35,842 nt of DNA from positions 1 to 35,842 of the forward strand of contig JAJPHR010000104.1 of assembly GCA_021325145.1 (NCBI GenBank), given 5' to 3'. Position 1 is the first letter of the stretch, and each line of letters opens with the position of its first letter. The stretch is from Verrucomicrobiota bacterium (lineage in GTDB: Bacteria > Verrucomicrobiota > Verrucomicrobiia > Limisphaerales > Pedosphaeraceae). Shown here piece after piece: positions 31,007 through 35,842 of the stretch. Position numbers and translations under genes: made by a program. The notes beneath the pieces were generated by a model, which was not told the DNA's origin, did not search any database, and worked only from the letters and a program-made list of their open reading frames with translations.

Positions 31007-32779
31007 ATGTTTGGATCCCGCACTCGATCTGGCAGCCGGGGCAGGCTCAACCTTAAAACGCGGCTTTTCCTGCTTTTGTTTCTGCTGGTGTGCGTGGTTT
31101 TTCACCCGGTTGTTCATGGCGAGTTTCTATTCTGGGATGACGACATCAATATCTCCCAGAATCCGCACCTCAACGGCCTTGGCTGGCAGCAGCTCAAATG
31201 GATCTTCACTGGGACGGATTATCTTGGACGATACCAGCCGCTCGCCTGGCTGAGTTGGTCCGTAATCAAGCAATGTTTTGGGTTGAATCCATTTTGGTTC
31301 CACTTGGTCAACCTTTTGTTTCACGCCGCCAATGCCGGCCTGGTTTTTTTGCTGGTCCGAAAGCTCCTGCTGGCGGCGCAGATGACCGGGGAAACTGCTC
31401 CTGCGCACCTGTCCATCGCCGCCGCGCTGGCGGCCGCTTTGTGGGCGACGCATCCGATGCGCGTGGAAACGACTGCCTGGACTGTGGAATTGGTTTTCGT
31501 GCAGCCCCTGTTTCTTTTTCTTCTGGCGTTGCTTTGCTATCTGCGTTCCGCGGATGCGGGCAGCGGACGGAGCGGGCCATTTTACTGGGCAAGCGTGGCG
31601 CTGTTCACGGCGTCACTCGTCTCCTTTCCCATTGCTCTGGGCGGTTGTGTCGTCTTCATTGCGTTTGATATTTACCCTTTGCGCCGGCTCAGTGTCGATC
31701 CCTGGCGCTGGCTGACGCCGGCGGCGCGGCGGGTCTGGCTGGAAAAACTTCCGTTCGTGGCGACTGCGCTTTTTTTCGGCTGGTTCAACCTGCACGTCCG
31801 GGCGCATCCGAGCACGGCCTGGAGTCATTTGACGACACTTGAGGTCTTCAGTCCGGCGGCACGGGTGATGCAGGCATTCTACATGTGGGCATATTATGTT
31901 TGGCGGCCGTGGTGGCCGGTTCACCTGACGCCCGTGCCGACACAATTGATGGACTTCAAACCGTTTGACGCGCCGTTTGTGCTGAGCGCGATTTTGGTGC
32001 TCGGTTTGAGTGGCTGGCTCTTTTGCCAGCGCCGGCGCTGGCCGGGGCTCTTTGTAATCTGGTTTTGCCACCTGGGATTGCTGGTGCCGATGCTGGGCCT
32101 TTCGGAGCACCCGCATTATCCATCCGACCGTTACAGCATGACGGTCGGGATTTGCTGGGCGGTCCTCCTGGGAGGCGGCTTTGCAAAGTGGTGGCCGCAA
32201 GTCCGGGCTCGGCAAATTTTGCAAGTCGGAACGGCGGTGTTGCTGGCCCTCCTGTCGGTGATGAGCTATCGTCAAACTTTTTTGTGGCAAACCAATGTTG
32301 GTTTTTTCACGCAGCTTCTCGCTGGCTGGAAGGAGGGCCCCGTTTTTTTACCACGCCGGGTTGATTTGTATATGCACCTCGCCCGCGCACACTCACAACG
32401 CGGCGAATTTTCCGATGCCATCGACAATTTGCAGGCGGCCGTCCGCCTGGCCCCGGAGTATCCGGAGGCACGAATCCGGCTTGGTGATGCGTTGATGGCC
32501 GCCGGCCAACTCGATGCGGCCCGGGCCAGTTACGAAGCAGCAGCCCGGCTCGACCCGAAATTCTCCCCGCCGCTGAATGACCTCGGGGTGGCCTTTGCCC
32601 AGCAGGGAAAGCTTGATCGCGCCATCGAACAATTCTCCGAAGTATTGCGCAATGACTCCTCCAACCGAAGCGCCTTGCAGAATATCGCGACTGCGCTCCA
32701 ACACCTGGGGCGCACGAACGAAGCGGAGGTTTACCTGGCGAAGCTGAACGGTCTGCCCGCCCGCGCGCCAAACCATTGA
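31007..32779 (+). CDS. TMTC-like polytopic membrane protein with C-terminal TPRs (590 aa)
   Basis: An Arg-rich N-terminus is followed by a membrane helix, then WDDDINISQNPHL at 43-55: the acidic motif and NPHL context match the first extracytoplasmic loop of TMTC-type GT-C proteins, which in animals O-mannosylate proteins from dolichyl-phosphate mannose. About nine to eleven hydrophobic segments follow to about residue 430, including THPMRVETTAWTVE, a second family hallmark. Residues 450-585 hold four tetratricopeptide repeats (for example AHSQRGEFSDAIDNLQAAVR and GVAFAQQGKLDRAIEQFSEV). Likely an inner-membrane glycosyltransferase acting on surface polymer or protein; donor and acceptor are inferred only. 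Followed 71 bp later by another GT-C-like gene on the same strand. Confidence 0.8.
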   Translation: MFGSRTRSGSRGRLNLKTRLFLLLFLLVCVVFHPVVHGEFLFWDDDINISQNPHLNGLGWQQLKWIFTGTDYLGRYQPLAWLSWSVIKQCFGLNPFWFHLVNLLFHAANAGLVFLLVRKLLLAAQMTGETAPAHLSIAAALAAALWATHPMRVETTAWTVELVFVQPLFLFLLALLCYLRSADAGSGRSGPFYWASVALFTASLVSFPIALGGCVVFIAFDIYPLRRLSVDPWRWLTPAARRVWLEKLPFVATALFFGWFNLHVRAHPSTAWSHLTTLEVFSPAARVMQAFYMWAYYVWRPWWPVHLTPVPTQLMDFKPFDAPFVLSAILVLGLSGWLFCQRRRWPGLFVIWFCHLGLLVPMLGLSEHPHYPSDRYSMTVGICWAVLLGGGFAKWWPQVRARQILQVGTAVLLALLSVMSYRQTFLWQTNVGFFTQLLAGWKEGPVFLPRRVDLYMHLARAHSQRGEFSDAIDNLQAAVRLAPEYPEARIRLGDALMAAGQLDAARASYEAAARLDPKFSPPLNDLGVAFAQQGKLDRAIEQFSEVLRNDSSNRSALQNIATALQHLGRTNEAEVYLAKLNGLPARAPNH

Positions 32780-32850
32780 AGTGTGAATAATTCGATGTTT
32801 CGATTGCGCGCTGCTTGACACGCCGGGAGGCGTAAAACAGGCTTGTAAGC

Positions 32851-34848
32851 ATGCTCTTGCTGCTCGTGTCAGCATGGCTGGCATGCTTTTTATTGTGTCG
32901 TGAGCTAAGCGCACGTCGACAGATCGATCCGGACTGGCGCATCGCTTTCATTCTGGCGAGTGCGGGCTGGGGTGCGCTGGTCGCGATCGGCACTGAGGCG
33001 CTGAGCGTAGCGACGCTGCTTGATGCCTGGGGAGTGCGGCTTTGGTGGCTCGCAGTCAATGCGGGCCTCTGGGGGATGTTGGTTTTTCTCCGACGCCGCG
33101 CGCCATCCACGAGCGCGTCCTGGAACTTCGCCATCGGCTGGAAAGAATTGGGAGCCTGGCCGCTCGACGCACGCCTGATGCTCGCCGCGGCGGTGCTATT
33201 CATGATTTTTCTGGGCGGCATCGCGTTGCTGACTCCAAGCACGAACGTGGATTCACTCACCTATCACATGGCGCGGGTCATGCATTGGATCCAAAACCAA
33301 AGCGTCGCGCATTACCCGACGAACATGGACGCGCAGCTTCAGATGGGGCCGTGGTCCGGGTTCGTGCAGGCGCACCTCTGGCTGCTCCGGGGCAATGATG
33401 GTTTCGCAAACCTGGTGCAATGGTGCGCGTTGGCCGGGTCCGTGGTGGCCGCCACTTTTCTGACGCGCCTATTATTGCCGGCTGAAATGCCGGTCGGGAC
33501 GGCGCCGCGGGCGCAAGCGCTTGCCGCGGTGCTGGTGGCGACGATGCCCATTGCCATCGTTGAATCCATCAGCACGCAAACCGATCTGGTCACGGGATTC
33601 TGGCTGCTGTGCTTCGCGGGTTTGAGCTTCTTGTGGTGGCACAATCCCGGGAACCGGATTTATGCGGCGGGGGTTGGCGCAGCCATGGGGCTTGGCATTC
33701 TGGCCAAGTTTACGATGGTGATTTACGCCGTGCCGATGATTCTGGCGCTGGCCTTTGGCCTGATTTGGAAGCATTCACACTCACCGTCACGACAGCTCCT
33801 CTCCGGCTTCATCCAGGCGGTGGCCGTGTGCCTGCTGCTGGCCGCGCCACATCTGGCCCGTAATCAGGGTCTGTTTGGCTCGATGATCGGCTCGCAGACC
33901 GCGCGAGCGGGCGGGGGCGTTTCGCACGTTTCCGTCAGCGGGATTCTTTCCAACCTGATTCGGAACACCGGACTGCACTCCAATACGGGCCTCCCGCCGT
34001 TGACGCACGCGTTGAACCGCGCGATTCGCACCGTCAACGGCTGGACGGGGCGGGCCTTGAATGATCCGGACCTGAATCTTCCCCGCGCCATGACCCTTGA
34101 GCCGCCGGACGAGTTTTTCGTTTTCGACAGTTTCGCTGCGAGTCCCTGGCAGGTGGGATTGATCGGTGTGGCGGCGATGGTTGGAGTTGTCGGCGCGCGG
34201 AGAAATCGAGTGGCGCTGCTCGCGCTGGGGCTTGCGTCCGCGGGGGCGGTCCTGTTCTGCGCGTTGCTGCGATGGCAAATTTGGAATTCCCGTCTTCATT
34301 TGCCGCTGCTGTTGCTGTTCATGCCAATCGTCGCGGCTGTTCTGGCTCCGAAAATGTTTCGTTGGCTTGGCTGCGCCATCGCGACGGGGTTGTTCGTTTT
34401 CGCAATCGCAATTGTAATCAATAATCGTTCGCGTCCAATTTTCGATTCCGCCTGGAGGGCGCAGCCGCGCGCCGAACAGATGCTCTCTTTCCAATGTGTC
34501 CAGGATTACGAACCCATCCGCCAGATCGCGCGCCGAATAGTGGCGTCCGATTGCCGCAGGGTGGGTTTGAAGCTGGAGGAGTCGGTGGATTGCCCGGAAT
34601 ATGCTTTTTGGGTGATGCTGCGCGAGGCCGGCTTTCGTGGGCCCATTCATCACGTGCTCGTGGAAGGTCCGGCGGGCCGCTTGCCCGGACCGGCGCAAAA
34701 GCCCGATGTCATCATTTCCACGGCCGCAGGCCGGCCCGCCGGAGATTTGGCGGCCATGTACCCCACTGAAACAGAGGTTGGTCATTTCAAGTTGTATTGG
34801 TCGGCGGAAATCAGCCGGAGCATGGCGGCGAAGTTGAAAGGTCAGTGA
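32851..34848 (+). CDS. Polytopic GT-C-like membrane glycosyltransferase (665 aa)
   Basis: A hydrophobic protein with about twelve membrane segments to residue 530 and a hydrophilic C-terminal part of about 130 residues. After the third segment comes STNVDSLTYHMARVMHWIQN at 130-149 followed by QSVAHYPT: the Asp (D134) in this loop is where GT-C enzymes have their catalytic acidic residue. A similar motif marks a bacterial group of RgtA/ArnT-like transferases. ATG at 32851 is the first in frame. It follows the TMTC-like gene by 71 bp and converges on the methyltransferase gene, so both belong to a cell-envelope glycosylation group. Substrate unknown; the family assignment rests on topology and this motif. 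Confidence 0.72.
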   Translation: MLLLLVSAWLACFLLCRELSARRQIDPDWRIAFILASAGWGALVAIGTEALSVATLLDAWGVRLWWLAVNAGLWGMLVFLRRRAPSTSASWNFAIGWKELGAWPLDARLMLAAAVLFMIFLGGIALLTPSTNVDSLTYHMARVMHWIQNQSVAHYPTNMDAQLQMGPWSGFVQAHLWLLRGNDGFANLVQWCALAGSVVAATFLTRLLLPAEMPVGTAPRAQALAAVLVATMPIAIVESISTQTDLVTGFWLLCFAGLSFLWWHNPGNRIYAAGVGAAMGLGILAKFTMVIYAVPMILALAFGLIWKHSHSPSRQLLSGFIQAVAVCLLLAAPHLARNQGLFGSMIGSQTARAGGGVSHVSVSGILSNLIRNTGLHSNTGLPPLTHALNRAIRTVNGWTGRALNDPDLNLPRAMTLEPPDEFFVFDSFAASPWQVGLIGVAAMVGVVGARRNRVALLALGLASAGAVLFCALLRWQIWNSRLHLPLLLLFMPIVAAVLAPKMFRWLGCAIATGLFVFAIAIVINNRSRPIFDSAWRAQPRAEQMLSFQCVQDYEPIRQIARRIVASDCRRVGLKLEESVDCPEYAFWVMLREAGFRGPIHHVLVEGPAGRLPGPAQKPDVIISTAAGRPAGDLAAMYPTETEVGHFKLYWSAEISRSMAAKLKGQ

Positions 34849-34893
34849 ACTGGCTCGAAGCGCCGCCGGGTTTGTCTTTTATTACGCTTGATC

Positions 34894-35628
34894 CTAATCC
34901 GCTCCGTTGAGCTGGGGGGTGAGCCCAATCAAGCAACGCCCACCAAATAAACGCGGCCAGCGAGACAGTTTTTCATCGCAACGTTGGAGCGCTCCCAGGC
35001 AGCGGATCGGATAAAACGATGGGCGGCTGAAACCGCCGGAGAGGATGTGAGCGAAACTGCTGAAGACTTGTGCGTGAAAGACTTTCCAGCCCGGCGGCCA
35101 ACGGCCCAATTCGCCGCGAAAGAAAAGCCGCGTGGCGTTGCCTTGAGCAGCGTAGTAACCGCGCGGGCGCGGAGCAACATCGGCGGAATTGATGGGCTTG
35201 CGCCAAGCCACGGGTTCGTGATGCAGCAAGGTGTAAACCGGAAAGCTGCTCCAACTGAGGTAAGGTTCAAACAGAATCACTCGCCCGGTGCGTGTCAGTA
35301 CTCGGCGCGCTTCACGAAAGAACGCATTCGGCGCTTCGAGGTGATGAAAGACATCGAGCAGCACCAGATGAGAGAGGCTGGCGTCGGGAAAGGGAAGTTC
35401 GCAGGCATCGCCAACCAGGTCCACCCAGGGAGCGGGAGAGAGATCGCTCGTGATGGCTTGAGGGAGATGCGCTTTCAAGTTGCCCACGCCAGCGCCGAGT
35501 TCGAGAACCCGGCCGGGAATTTTTAGATCCATGAGCGCGATGACTTTGAGAAAAAATGAGGCATAGATCGCCCGCAACAAGGGCTTGGTGTTCCAGACGC
35601 GCAGATGCTCTTCAAACGGGTTCTGCAC
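34894..35628 (-). CDS. Class I SAM-dependent methyltransferase (244 aa)
   Basis: Motif I VLELGAGVGNLKAHL at 41-55 binds S-adenosylmethionine; motif II region GDACELPFPDASLSHLVLLD and motif III EARRVLTRTGRVILFEPYL complete a Methyltransf_11-type domain. The C-terminal 100 residues are not recognised. The start is GTG at 35628, giving VQNPFEEHLRVWNTKPLLRA, which runs straight into the family's usual start; no better ATG precedes it. It overlaps the upstream glycosyltransferase gene by 17 bp, so the two are co-translated. Probably methylates a glycan or lipid intermediate made by the neighbouring transferase; this is inferred from position. Confidence 0.85.
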   Translation of the reverse strand: MQNPFEEHLRVWNTKPLLRAIYASFFLKVIALMDLKIPGRVLELGAGVGNLKAHLPQAITSDLSPAPWVDLVGDACELPFPDASLSHLVLLDVFHHLEAPNAFFREARRVLTRTGRVILFEPYLSWSSFPVYTLLHHEPVAWRKPINSADVAPRPRGYYAAQGNATRLFFRGELGRWPPGWKVFHAQVFSSFAHILSGGFSRPSFYPIRCLGALQRCDEKLSRWPRLFGGRCLIGLTPQLNGAD

Positions 35629-35842
35629 GGCTTGGGTTTATCTTGCCGGGCAGAAACTTCATCCGCCGCGCGGCGAACAACACCATTCGCAGCAATAACC
35701 ATCCGTGGCTCCAGCGGTGGATATTGGTCTGGCCGTAGGTGCGCGCGCGATAGCGAATCGGCAAGTCCACCATCCGCAGGTTCAACTTGGCCGCGCCGAA
35801 GATCAGGTCGAAGTCGCCGAAGGGATCGAAATCGCCAAAATA
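35612..35842 (-). CDS. Family 2 glycosyltransferase, C-terminal part (window edge)
   Basis: The frame enters at the window's right edge with 76 codons before a stop at 35612. It reads YFGDFDPFGDFDLIFGAAKL, then LNLRMVDLPIRYRARTYGQT and NIHRWSHGWLLLRMVLFAAR. The D/G-rich segment, the DLPIRYR-x-RTYG-x-TNI-x-RW box and the following membrane-associated end are characteristic of dolichyl-phosphate-mannose-synthase-like GT2 enzymes. This part ends normally. It overlaps the methyltransferase start by 17 bp. N-terminus not visible, so the substrate cannot be judged. Confidence 0.85.
   Translation of the reverse strand, partial: YFGDFDPFGDFDLIFGAAKLNLRMVDLPIRYRARTYGQTNIHRWSHGWLLLRMVLFAARRMKFLPGKINPSRAEPV

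Noticed and set aside
32815..32850. TTGACA upstream of the GT-C-like gene as a promoter
   Set aside because: No -10 at acceptable spacing; the gene is 71 bp after the TMTC-like gene and could be co-transcribed.

Overview
The window looks like a chromosomal segment of a GC-rich member of the Verrucomicrobia, probably from the Pedosphaera/Limisphaerales side. This rests on the tandem set of GloVer, delta-60 and Kelch secreted repeat proteins, the 'RFYR' C-terminal endings, the mix of gene families, and weak Shine-Dalgarno signals before most starts. It is an inference from content; no marker rRNA is present. No CRISPR array, tRNA, rRNA, phage or complete insertion sequence was seen.

Layout. 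(1) 1-8508: three tandem minus-strand genes for large secreted repeat proteins (GloVer, cut by the window edge; delta-60; Kelch), separated by long leaders that share sequence boxes and hold a decayed copy of the Kelch gene start. (2) 8509-11567: plus-strand housekeeping genes: mrp, a small conserved-looking ORF, then pyrR and pyrB overlapping by an ATGA. (3) 11703-20318: a small lipoprotein, a two-receiver response regulator, a divergent outer-membrane protein, and a minus-strand run of histidine kinase, receiver, hybrid kinase, receiver. Five receiver domains and two kinases are present, but no DNA-binding output domain. (4) 20769-25221: pyrE, then pgi and mnmG. mnmG carries a perfect 16-bp parS-type palindrome inside its reading frame, which suggests the region lies in the origin-proximal partition zone. 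(5) 25501-28297: two genes that match the EboF and EboD families, separated by a palindromic intergenic element, with the rest of an ebo cluster absent. (6) 28657-30935: an AT-richer orphan membrane protein, then asd behind a strong sigma70-type promoter. (7) 31007-35842: a cell-envelope glycosylation group: a TMTC-like membrane/TPR protein, a second polytopic GT-C-like protein, and (minus strand) a SAM methyltransferase downstream of a family 2 glycosyltransferase cut by the window edge.

Intergenic DNA is rich in small structured elements. These include a three-copy cloverleaf-like palindrome (5261, 21451, 25455), exact 10-bp-period AT-rich arrays (8131, 8231, 20451), twin GGT-loop hairpins (8381) and other stem-loops. 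The most noteworthy observations are the in-gene parS, the output-less phosphorelay cluster with a histidine-less Hpt-like linker, the split ebo pair, and the dispersed structured repeats. I found no clear evidence for a wholly new multi-gene system; these are the best candidates for a second look.
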